Positions 46,580-53,672 of a stretch of 64,000 bases of DNA are shown here, piece after piece. The translations under genes and the position numbers were made by a program. Location of the stretch: NCBI RefSeq assembly GCF_000212735.1, contig NC_015510.1:2232001-2296000 (forward strand). Direction: 5' to 3'. The first letter of the stretch is position 1. The number at the start of each line of letters is the position of its first letter. A model generated the notes under the pieces. It was not told where the DNA came from. It saw only the letters and a program-made list of their open reading frames with translations, and did not search any database. The DNA is from Haliscomenobacter hydrossis DSM 1100. Lineage in GTDB: Bacteria > Bacteroidota > Bacteroidia > Chitinophagales > Saprospiraceae.

Positions 46580-46834
46580 TCATTCCAACTGTAAATCCTC
46601 CAATTCGCCAATTTCTTGCAGATAAGAAAAAGTCCGTTTGGCTTCTTCTTCATCCACGACGCTGATGGCTACGCCGACGTGAACCAATACATAGTCCCCC
46701 ATTTTGGCGTCGGGTGTCATGGACAGGTCTACATCTTTGGAAATGCCTCCAAAGGAAACCTTGGCTTGGCGGACATTTTTATGCAACACTGAAGGCGTAA
46801 TGGCCGTGATTTTTCCGGGAATTGCTAGGCACAT
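46580..46834 (-). CDS. hypC: HypC/HupF family hydrogenase maturation chaperone
   Basis: An 84-residue protein that starts MCLAIPGKI, the family signature in which the N-terminal Cys2 binds HypD and the hydrogenase precursor. In the family, the carboxylate-rich end (ELEDLQLE here) is variable. HypC guards the Fe(CN)2CO centre in assembly of the large subunit. It lies 12 bp after hypB on the minus strand, so the two are co-transcribed. Length and motif leave little doubt. Confidence 0.96.
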   Translation of the reverse strand: MCLAIPGKITAITPSVLHKNVRQAKVSFGGISKDVDLSMTPDAKMGDYVLVHVGVAISVVDEEEAKRTFSYLQEIGELEDLQLE

Positions 46835-46846
46835 GGTAACAGGATT

Positions 46847-47725
46847 TTAATGAATGACTGCATAAGTAATTTCTTCTTGCCCGTCAGAGACAGAATTTAA
46901 CTTCACCCTAGGGCGAGCCAATAACCATTGGTACCAGGCTTCCATCCCTGCACCTGTCGTTGCCGAAACCTCGATAAATTCCAAATTGGGATTGACGCGC
47001 CGAGCAAAATCTTTGGCGCGTTCCAGGTCAAACTTTACATAGGGCAATAAATCAATTTTGTTGATGAGACAGAGTTGGGCGGAATGGAACATATCCGGGT
47101 ACTTGATTGGTTTGTCGTCGCCCTCGGTAACGCTGATGATGACAACCCGAGCGGTTTCGCCCAAATCAAACATCGCCGGGCAAACCAGATTGCCTACGTT
47201 TTCAATCATCACCACTGCATCTTCAGCGGGGCGCAACTCGTGCAAAGCGCGATACACCATCTCGGCATCCAGGTGGCAGCCTTGGCCGGTGTTGATTTGC
47301 ACTACGGGTGCACCCGTGGCTGCGATACGATCAGCATCCTGGGTGGTTTGTTGGTCGCCTTCAATGACCGCAAAATTCATTTTTTCGCGCAGGTCGTGCA
47401 GGGTGCGCTCCAACAAAGCTGTTTTACCTGAACCTGGCGAACTGACCAGATTGAGCGCCAGAATATTTTTGGCTTCAAAGTAACCTCGATTGCGTTGAGC
47501 AGACTGGTTGTTTTTGGCCAAAATATCTTGTTCCAAATGGATGGTTTTTTTTTCTCCCGAACTTGTTGTGGGTACGGCAGCTGGAGCACTGTGTTGATGC
47601 GGACCATACCATAAAAAGTGCCAAAAACGTCCCCAGCCACTCAAGTGTTGGTGTTGGGCGTCATCCCCTACCCGGGTGATGCTGACCCCATCTTCGTGTG
47701 AACTACAACCACAGGTGGTGCACAT
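46847..47725 (-). CDS. hypB: HypB nickel-inserting GTPase
   Basis: A 292-residue GTPase. The N-terminus MCTTCGCSS contains the high-affinity nickel motif CxxCGC. A His-containing linker (HQHLSG, PHQHSAPA) follows, then the GTPase with the P-loop SSPGSGKTALLE, a later switch/DxxG-type region (VIEGDQQT, VGNLVCP) and the base-recognition NKIDLLPY. HypB delivers nickel to hydrogenase with HypA. Its start is 18 bp from a palindromic element (47743-47904) that separates it from hypA. Confidence 0.96.
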   Translation of the reverse strand: MCTTCGCSSHEDGVSITRVGDDAQHQHLSGWGRFWHFLWYGPHQHSAPAAVPTTSSGEKKTIHLEQDILAKNNQSAQRNRGYFEAKNILALNLVSSPGSGKTALLERTLHDLREKMNFAVIEGDQQTTQDADRIAATGAPVVQINTGQGCHLDAEMVYRALHELRPAEDAVVMIENVGNLVCPAMFDLGETARVVIISVTEGDDKPIKYPDMFHSAQLCLINKIDLLPYVKFDLERAKDFARRVNPNLEFIEVSATTGAGMEAWYQWLLARPRVKLNSVSDGQEEITYAVIH

Positions 47726-47742
47726 AATTCAAACAGTTTCTA

Positions 47743-47904
47743 AGAAGCTGTTTGAAAGTATATCGCGAAAGCGAAAAGGAGGCTAATTGAAGCCAAATGA
47801 GGCACGAAAAGCGGAGTTTAGCAGCGCTAAATGAGCATTTTCGGAACGAAATTTGGCTTCAATTAGGCCCTTTGGAGCTCGCGATATACTTTCAAACAGC
47901 TTCT
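47743..47904. repeat. palindromic element that supplies the stop codon of hypA
   Basis: The arms AGAAGCTGTTTGAAAGTATA (47743 on) and its reverse complement ending at 47904 match over 25 bp. A second inner pair (GGCTAATTGAAGCC and GGCTTCAATTAGGCC) extends the stem. The right arm overlaps the end of hypA: the last codons GAA GCT GTT and the TGA lie within it. It fills the gap between hypA and hypB, which could lower expression of hypB and hypC relative to hypA. Confidence 0.85.
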
Positions 47905-48239
47905 AAAGTGATGGATTTTATTTTCAACTCCCTGCCTTCCGTCACTTGTACAAAATAACTGTTGCAAATCGGGCAAGGATCATACAAGGTCGTTACGGGG
48001 AAACTCAGTCCACAATCGCTGCACTCCGCTTTACCCGGGATGAGGGTAAATTTTTTCTCTGCTTGCGCCAGAATCGAGCGTTTGATGCCTTCACTCCAGG
48101 CAAACTCCAGGGCATCCAATTCCACGCCAGACAAGGCACCGATTTCCAACTCAATGGCATCGATGCGCTCGGCCTGGTTTTCATGCGCAACTTGCGCGGC
48201 CGCATCCACTACACTCAAGACGATGGATAACTCGTGCAC
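47892..48239 (-). CDS. hypA: HypA hydrogenase/nickel maturation factor, GTG start
   Basis: From the GTG at 48239 it has 115 residues and begins with the conserved (M)HELSIV, in which His2 is the nickel ligand. An upstream ATG at 48305 would add 22 residues, partly translated from a repeat, and would put His2 inside the chain, so it is rejected. The two zinc CxxC pairs are visible: AECSDCGL and DPCPICNS. HypA gives nickel to the large subunit with HypB. It begins the minus-strand hyp series. Its last codons lie in a palindrome. Confidence 0.94.
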   Translation of the reverse strand: MHELSIVLSVVDAAAQVAHENQAERIDAIELEIGALSGVELDALEFAWSEGIKRSILAQAEKKFTLIPGKAECSDCGLSFPVTTLYDPCPICNSYFVQVTEGRELKIKSITLEAV

Positions 48240-48277
48240 AGCTTTGTAAATCTGGTTTTTATAAAAAAAATTCCACA

Positions 48278-48400
48278 AAGTAGTGGGGCAAAAATAAGTG
48301 CTCATTTTTCCTAAGCCAGAGGATTAGATAAGGCACTTAAAATGAAACGTTTACTTATCTAATCCTCTGGCAAAATGATCACTTATTTTTTTATTGCCCC
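48278..48400. repeat. inverted repeat copy A, upstream of the hydrogenase small subunit
   Basis: A palindromic element of about 123 bp. It has a core AAGTAAACGTTTCATTTTAA (on the minus strand) in the middle and outer arms GGGGCAAAAATAAGTG and CACTTATTTTTTTATTGCCC. A near copy in opposite orientation lies at 51586-51709, after the large subunit gene; by eye about 88% of positions match. The pair brackets hupS-hupL. Confidence 0.9.
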
Positions 48401-48630
48401 TATGCAATATTAGCTGTGCATCGAAAAAAGCCGAATGACAAAAATCATTGACAGCAATGATCTGTATCACTCGAATCGCCAGTTGCTTTTACAAATTTTG
48501 TAACATCCTATAAAATCTAATATTTCTCTCTCTTTCTCCCTAAAGCCTACCCGGCCACCATAATTTTCTAAAGCATCCTTTCTACCGAGGTTCGTACAGA
48601 GCCAGCGGCAGATCGCAAAAACGCAAGAAA

Positions 48631-49740
48631 ATGGCCGCACAAACCGACCAAAAGCGCCCTACCTACTTCGAAGAAGTGATGCGCAAGGGCTATGAGCGCA
48701 GGGATTTTTTAAAATTCTGTGCCACGATGGCTGCCTACATGGGTCTGGAAACCTCCGGCGTAGCCCAGATTACGGACGCCTTGATGAACAAACCTCGCCT
48801 CCCGGTGATTTGGTTGCACTTCCAGGAATGTACCTGTTGTAGCGAGTCTTTCATCCGCTCTTCCCACCCTATGGTGGCCGATATCTTACTGGATCAAATC
48901 TCGCTGGACTATACCGAAACCTTGATGGCTGCTTCCGGCTTCCAGGCTGAGGCCGCTATGCAGGATACTATGAAAAAATACAAGGGTGAGTTGGAAGGCT
49001 CCATTCCTACTGCTGCCGACGGCGTTTATTGCTGCATCGGTGGGAAATCGGCCCTGCAAATTCTGGAAGAAACCGCTGCCAACGCCAAGGCGATCATTGC
49101 CTGGGGCAGTTGTGCTACCCACGGTTGTGTGCAGGCGGCCAAGCCCAACCCTACCAAGGCTACTCCCGTGCGCAAACTCATCAGTGGCAAACCGATCATC
49201 AATGTGCCGGGCTGCCCACCGATTGGGGAGGTAATGGCGGGAGTGATTGTCCATGTAGTCACTTTTGGTACCATTCCTGAACTGGATAGCCTGGGACGCC
49301 CCAAAGCGTTCTACTCCAAGCGCGTACATGATTCCTGCCAACGCCGTCCGTACTACGACGCCGGGATGTTTGTGGAAAGCTTCGATGATGAAGCCGCCAA
49401 AAAAGGTTATTGTTTGTACAAAGTAGGCTGTAAAGGTCCTTCTACTTACAATGCCTGCGGGGTTATGAAGTGGAACAACGGGGTCAGCAACCCAATCATT
49501 TCGGGCCACGGCTGTATTGGCTGTAGCGAAGAAAACTACTGGGACAATGGTCGCTTGTACGAGCGGGCTTCAGTTTTCCCTGGTTTTGGCATCGAAAGCA
49601 ATGCGGATACCGTCGGTAAAGTTGCACTGGGTGTTACAGCAGCCGGTATCGCAGCACACGCCATCATGACCAATGTGCGCAAAAAAGAACTCATTTCAGA
49701 CTTGATTGGAGAAGGAAAGGAAACGGAGAAGGAAATCTGA
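48631..49740 (+). CDS. hyaA: [NiFe] hydrogenase small subunit, oxygen-tolerant group 1d type
   Basis: A 369-residue precursor with a twin-arginine signal (YERRDFLKFC, about residues 21-30) and a C-terminal membrane anchor (KVALGVTAAGIAAHAIMTN). Iron-sulfur ligands are clear: ECTCCSES (proximal cluster) and WGSCATHGCVQAAKPN. In standard enzymes these read CTGCSE and GGVQAA; the extra cysteines correspond to Cys19 and Cys120 of E. coli Hyd-1, which make the oxygen-tolerant [4Fe-3S] cluster. The distal and medial cluster motifs (GCKGPSTYNACG, GHGCIGCSEENYWD) are also present. It passes electrons from the large subunit to cytochrome b. The symbol is the Hyd-1 name; hupS is a synonym. Confidence 0.95.
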   Translation: MAAQTDQKRPTYFEEVMRKGYERRDFLKFCATMAAYMGLETSGVAQITDALMNKPRLPVIWLHFQECTCCSESFIRSSHPMVADILLDQISLDYTETLMAASGFQAEAAMQDTMKKYKGELEGSIPTAADGVYCCIGGKSALQILEETAANAKAIIAWGSCATHGCVQAAKPNPTKATPVRKLISGKPIINVPGCPPIGEVMAGVIVHVVTFGTIPELDSLGRPKAFYSKRVHDSCQRRPYYDAGMFVESFDDEAAKKGYCLYKVGCKGPSTYNACGVMKWNNGVSNPIISGHGCIGCSEENYWDNGRLYERASVFPGFGIESNADTVGKVALGVTAAGIAAHAIMTNVRKKELISDLIGEGKETEKEI

Positions 49741-49745
49741 AAAAC

Positions 49746-49853
49746 GGTTCAAAGGTTCGAAGGTTCGTGAGTTCGAGGGTTCTATCCGGTCACTGAGCGC
49801 AGTCGAAGTGCCGGACGGAATCCTCGAACCATCGAACCCTCGAACCTCGGAAC
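49746..49853. repeat. palindromic element between hydrogenase small and large subunits
   Basis: The arms GGTTCAAAGGTTCGAAGGTT (49746 on) and TCGAACCCTCGAACCTCGGAACC (to 49853) form a long stem with short direct repeats of GGTTCGA. The loop holds CACTGAGCGCAGTCGAAGTG, a repeat unit that I know is common in Bacteroidota genomes. It fills the 127-bp gap between the two subunit genes. A strong hairpin here could tune the ratio of the two proteins. Confidence 0.85.
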
Positions 49854-49867
49854 CCTAAACCAAAAAC

Positions 49868-51586
49868 ATGAGCCAAAGAATTGTCATAGATCCAATTACC
49901 CGTATCGAGGGTCACCTGCGCATTGAAGCAGACATCCAAAACGGGAAAGTATCCGATGTATACAGCGCGGGCACCATGGTTCGTTTGCTGGAAGAAATAT
50001 TGCGGGGTCGCGATCCACGCGACGCCTGGGCTTACGTTGGTCGGGTATGTGGAGTATGTACCTCAACGCACTCACTGGCTTCGGTACGAACGGTTGAAGA
50101 TGCACTCGACATCGTTGTCCCCCCCAATGCCGAGATTGTGCGCAACCTGATGTTTGCTACACTTTATATGCACGACCACGTAGTCCATTTTTATCACTTG
50201 CACGCCCTGGATTGGGTGGATGTGGTCAATGCACTCAAAGCAGATCCAAAAAAGACTTCCGAACTGGCCCAGAGCATTTCCAACTGGCCCAAAAGTTCGA
50301 CAGGTTATTTTTCTGACCTACAAAAACGCATCGGCAAGTTTGTAGAAAGTGGCCAGCTGGGCATTTTCACCAATGGTTACTGGGGGCATTCTGCATACAA
50401 ACTGCCGCCTGAAGTCAACCTGATTGGCCTGGCGCATTACCTGGAAGCCTTGGAATGGCAAAAAGAAATTGTCAAAGTTCAAACCATTTTTGGTGGCAAA
50501 AACCCCCACCCCAACTACCTGGTGGGTGGGATGGCCTGTGCCATTGGACTAGACGATGTGAGTGCCATCAATGCAGAACGGCTGGCATACATCAAACAGT
50601 TGCTGGACGATGGCAAACGCTTCATCGAGCAGGTATACATACCTGACCTCCTGGCGGTGGCTTCTTTTTACAAAGATTGGGGGGCAATCGGTGGTGGCCT
50701 GGGCAACTACCTGGTGTACGGCGATTTGCCTACCAATGGGTTCCGCGATCCTAGTTCCTTCAAGTTCCCAGCGGGGGCTATTTTGAACAAAGACTTGTCC
50801 AAAGTACACGAAGTGAACATGCGGGAAGACAGCGAGATTCAGGAATTCATCAACAAATCCTGGTACTCGTATGAAGGTGGGGACAATGTAGGTTTGCACC
50901 CCTGGAAAGGGGAAACCAAGCTCAACTATACGGGGCCAAAACCACCCTACGAACACCTGAATACGGAAGAAAAATACAGCTTCCTCAAAACACCCCGCTG
51001 GAAAGGGCACGCGATGGAAGTAGGTCCATTGGCCCGGGTACTGGTGGGGTATGCCAAGGGCATTCCCGAATTCAAAGAAGTGGTCGATTCAGCATTGAAG
51101 CACCTGGATGTGCCAGCAACCGCCCTCTTTTCAACATTAGGCCGTACCGCCGCACGAGGCCTGGAAGCACAACTGGTGGCCAATTGGGCGCAGGAGTTTT
51201 ATGACCAATTGATCCAAAACATCAAGTTGGGCGATACCCGCATGGCCAACACCGAAAAGTTCCAACCCGAAACCTGGCCAGCCCAGGCCAAGGGCGTGGG
51301 TCACGCTGAAGCACCTCGCGGGGCACTGGGGCACTGGATTGTCATCGAAGATCAAAAAATTGCGAACTATCAACTGGTGGTTCCAACGACCTGGAATGCT
51401 TCGCCACGCGATCCACAGGGGCAAATGTCGGCTTACGAAGCTGCCTTGATGGATACGCCGATTGCCGATCCGGAGAGGCCAGTAGAAATCCTGCGCACCG
51501 TGCATTCGTTTGACCCTTGCATGGCTTGTGCGGTACACTTGTACGATGAAGAAGGTAAGCACCTCAGTCGGGTGAAAGTTCTTTAG
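49868..51586 (+). CDS. hyaB: [NiFe] hydrogenase large subunit
   Basis: A 572-residue catalytic subunit. RIEGHLRIE is at the N-terminus. The L1 motif GRVCGVCTSTHS (RxCGxC) and the C-terminal L2 motif DPCMACAVH provide the four cysteines that hold the Ni-Fe centre. After the His, a 15-residue tail (LYDEEGKHLSRVKVL) should be cut off by the maturation protease encoded at 52530. The length is normal. The gene's stop overlaps the first base of the inverted repeat copy B. It oxidises H2 with the small subunit at the periplasmic face. Confidence 0.96.
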   Translation: MSQRIVIDPITRIEGHLRIEADIQNGKVSDVYSAGTMVRLLEEILRGRDPRDAWAYVGRVCGVCTSTHSLASVRTVEDALDIVVPPNAEIVRNLMFATLYMHDHVVHFYHLHALDWVDVVNALKADPKKTSELAQSISNWPKSSTGYFSDLQKRIGKFVESGQLGIFTNGYWGHSAYKLPPEVNLIGLAHYLEALEWQKEIVKVQTIFGGKNPHPNYLVGGMACAIGLDDVSAINAERLAYIKQLLDDGKRFIEQVYIPDLLAVASFYKDWGAIGGGLGNYLVYGDLPTNGFRDPSSFKFPAGAILNKDLSKVHEVNMREDSEIQEFINKSWYSYEGGDNVGLHPWKGETKLNYTGPKPPYEHLNTEEKYSFLKTPRWKGHAMEVGPLARVLVGYAKGIPEFKEVVDSALKHLDVPATALFSTLGRTAARGLEAQLVANWAQEFYDQLIQNIKLGDTRMANTEKFQPETWPAQAKGVGHAEAPRGALGHWIVIEDQKIANYQLVVPTTWNASPRDPQGQMSAYEAALMDTPIADPERPVEILRTVHSFDPCMACAVHLYDEEGKHLSRVKVL

Positions 51587-51709
51587 GGGCGATAAAAAAA
51601 TAAATTGTCCATTTTGACAAAGGATTAGATAAGTAAACGTTTCATTTTAAGTGTCTTATTTAATCCTTTGGCTCAGAAAAAATGAACATTTATTTTTGCC
51701 CCACTACTT
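51586..51709. repeat. inverted repeat copy B, downstream of the hydrogenase large subunit
   Basis: A near reverse complement of copy A (48278-48400), with about 88% of positions matching by eye and one indel. Its ends GGGGCGATAAAAAA and TTTTTGCCCCACTACTT are the same as those of copy A. It begins with the last base of the large subunit stop codon and ends 19 bp before the cytochrome b start (51729). Confidence 0.9.
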
Positions 51710-51728
51710 AATGCAAAAAGCTAAGGTT

Positions 51729-52442
51729 ATGAGCGAGCATCAGATTGTTCACCACAAACTCCTGCGGGTTTTTGTATGGGAATTGCCCGTGAGGGTTTAC
51801 CATTGGCTCAACGCAGCCAGTATAACGGCTTTGGTGGTGACCGGTTTTTTCATTTCCAACCCTCCGGCCTTGCAGGTGAGCGACGAAGCGGTTTTCCGCT
51901 TCTGGTTTGGCAAAATCCGGTTCATCCATTTTGTAGCGGCGTACCTCTTTTTGTTCAACTTTATCATTCGGATTTACTGGGGCTTCGTGGGTAACAAATA
52001 CGCCTCCTGGAAGAATTTCGTCCCTACAAATCGACGCTTTTTCCAGGAGATGTGGCAGGTCATCAAAATGGATATCCTGCAACTGAAAGGGAAAGAACAC
52101 ATTGCCGTGGGGCACAATGCACTGGCAGGATTCATCTACTTTCTAACCTTTATCGCTTTTGTGGTACAGGTGATTACTGGATTCGGGTTGTACGCCGCCA
52201 CAAGTGAATGGTGGTTCCCACAATTATTTGCCTGGGTACCTGGTGTATTTGGAGGTGACGCACCGCTGCGGCATTTCCACCACGCCGCGATGTGGTTCTT
52301 CATCCTGTTTGCAGTCGTCCACGTCTACCTGGTTTTTTACCATGATTATGTAGAAGGTCGGGGTGAAATTTCTTCCATGGGGGGAGGCTGGAAGTTCATT
52401 GAAGAAGATGCGGTAGAGGAACTAAAAACACACCATAAATAA
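51729..52442 (+). CDS. hyaC: Ni/Fe-hydrogenase b-type cytochrome
   Basis: From the ATG at 51729 it has 237 residues with four membrane helices (about 21-42, 60-82, 130-155 and 185-210). The haem-ligating histidines occur in RVYHWLNAAS, HFVAAYLFLFNF, GHNALAGF and HHAAMWFFILFAVVHVY. It anchors the hydrogenase and takes its electrons to the quinone pool. The frame reads back into the inverted repeat (to 51651); that part is not protein-like, and the ATG at 51729 gives the usual N-terminus MSEHQIVHHKLLRVFVWE. Confidence 0.94.
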   Translation: MSEHQIVHHKLLRVFVWELPVRVYHWLNAASITALVVTGFFISNPPALQVSDEAVFRFWFGKIRFIHFVAAYLFLFNFIIRIYWGFVGNKYASWKNFVPTNRRFFQEMWQVIKMDILQLKGKEHIAVGHNALAGFIYFLTFIAFVVQVITGFGLYAATSEWWFPQLFAWVPGVFGGDAPLRHFHHAAMWFFILFAVVHVYLVFYHDYVEGRGEISSMGGGWKFIEEDAVEELKTHHK

Positions 52443-52529
52443 GCCTAAAAACAGCAATACACTTTTCATTGCATCATTGTCGGCCGGGTGAGTGCGATTC
52501 ACCCGGTCGCTTTTTTAAATAGTAACCTT

Positions 52530-53009
52530 ATGGCAGTTCTAATCATGGGCATTGGTAATTATTTGATGGGCGACGAAGGGGTTGGTGTACATGTAGCCCA
52601 ACGCCTAGCCATGGAGGCACTACCCGAAGGGATTGACCTACTGGATGGAGGCACCGGGGGATTTTTCCTGATGGAATATTTTGAAAATTATCCCGTAGTC
52701 ATCCTCATCGATGCTACGCTGGATGAGCGGCCTACGGGTACAATTCGGATAATTGAGCCTCGTTTTGCAGCCGATTTCCCTCGGGCAATGAGTACCCATG
52801 ACATTGGCCTACGCGATTTGGTGGAAGGTTTGACCATCCTGGGCAAACTCCCCAAAATTTACTTGTTTGCAGTTTCCATTGCCATGGTACAACCACAACA
52901 AATTGAATTGTCGCCTGAATTAGAGCAAGGAATGCCTGGGTTGTTGGAACACGTAAAAACCATGGCGATGAACATATTAAAGGAGACCGCGGGTCAAATT
53001 TTGGCATAA
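52530..53009 (+). CDS. hyaD: hydrogenase maturation endopeptidase (HyaD family)
   Basis: From the ATG at 52530 it has 159 residues: MGIGNYLMGDEGVGVHVAQR starts with the Rossmann-like fold and the nickel-binding Glu (DEG). Further nickel ligands lie in VILIDAT (Asp) and STHDIGLRDL (His). The enzyme cuts the C-terminal tail from the large subunit after nickel is inserted. It is the last gene of the plus-strand hydrogenase series, 87 bp after cytochrome b. The longer frame from 52488 is not conserved. Confidence 0.93.
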   Translation: MAVLIMGIGNYLMGDEGVGVHVAQRLAMEALPEGIDLLDGGTGGFFLMEYFENYPVVILIDATLDERPTGTIRIIEPRFAADFPRAMSTHDIGLRDLVEGLTILGKLPKIYLFAVSIAMVQPQQIELSPELEQGMPGLLEHVKTMAMNILKETAGQILA

Positions 53010-53209
53010 AAACGAGTAAACTGCTTGTACCAGGAGACCGCTTGGCTCAAAAATGGTATTTTCACCAAGATTTTAAACGCACCAACACTTACTCCAGGCA
53101 ATAGCATTATTGGAAGAAAGTGATTTAGTTGAAATTGCAGGATAAAACCCATCAAATCTTGGACATTAAAAAACACCTTAAAAAAAGCCACTCTTATCGC
53201 ATCACTGGC

Positions 53210-53530
53210 ATGCTCCGCATCACCGGCCCCGATGAGCCTTTTCTGGGGCCAGGCCGCATTGAGCTGATGGAACACATTGCCGCCACGGGTTCGATCAACA
53301 AAGCCGCGAAGGAAATGGGCATGTCCTATAAAAAAGCCTGGATGATGGTACAATCCCTCAACCGCCAGGCCACTACCCCACTCGTCATCACCCAAACGGG
53401 CGGTGAACAAGGCGGCGGTGCACAGCTGAGTACCGCTGCTCTGGAACTCATGCAAGCTTATCAGGCACTCCGCCAGCGCTTTGAAGCATTTTTGCGGCAA
53501 GAAACCCAAAACCTGCTCCGCGAGGAATAA
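53210..53530 (+). CDS. ModE-like winged-helix regulator (DNA-binding domain only)
   Basis: From the ATG at 53210 (MLRITGPDEPFLGPGRIE) it has 106 residues. The sequence shows the N-terminal winged helix of the molybdate regulator ModE (GRIELMEHIAATGSINKAA, then MGMSYKKAWMMVQSL and the wing TGGEQGGGAQLS). It has no TOBE (molybdate-binding) domain. Proteins of this type in Bacteroidota regulate molybdenum uptake or other genes; the ligand-binding part may be missing. A TTG start at 53129 gives 27 more residues with no family match. It is 200 bp after the maturation protease gene and 2.1 kb before a TonB receptor, with a mobile element in between. Confidence 0.86.
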   Translation: MLRITGPDEPFLGPGRIELMEHIAATGSINKAAKEMGMSYKKAWMMVQSLNRQATTPLVITQTGGEQGGGAQLSTAALELMQAYQALRQRFEAFLRQETQNLLREE

Positions 53531-53672
53531 TTTTTGCCAAAGGAAAATGCCGCATGGCCGAACTTTTTTTGCCTTTCGTTATTTCTTTAAAAATATAACG
53601 CTATTTTAGCTGCGGCTTCCTCATAAGCGCCAACGGCGCATCATTACTAAGGTGCTCTTAGGTGCCTAAGGT

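Noticed and set aside
46477-46653. Longer start of the CysH-like gene
   Set aside because: The extra 59 residues overlap the hypC end and do not match CysH.
48240-48305. Longer hypA start (ATG at 48305)
   Set aside because: It adds residues read partly from a repeat and removes the conserved N-terminal MHE.
51651-51728. Longer start of the cytochrome b
   Set aside because: The extra part is translation of the inverted repeat; the ATG at 51729 gives the family N-terminus.
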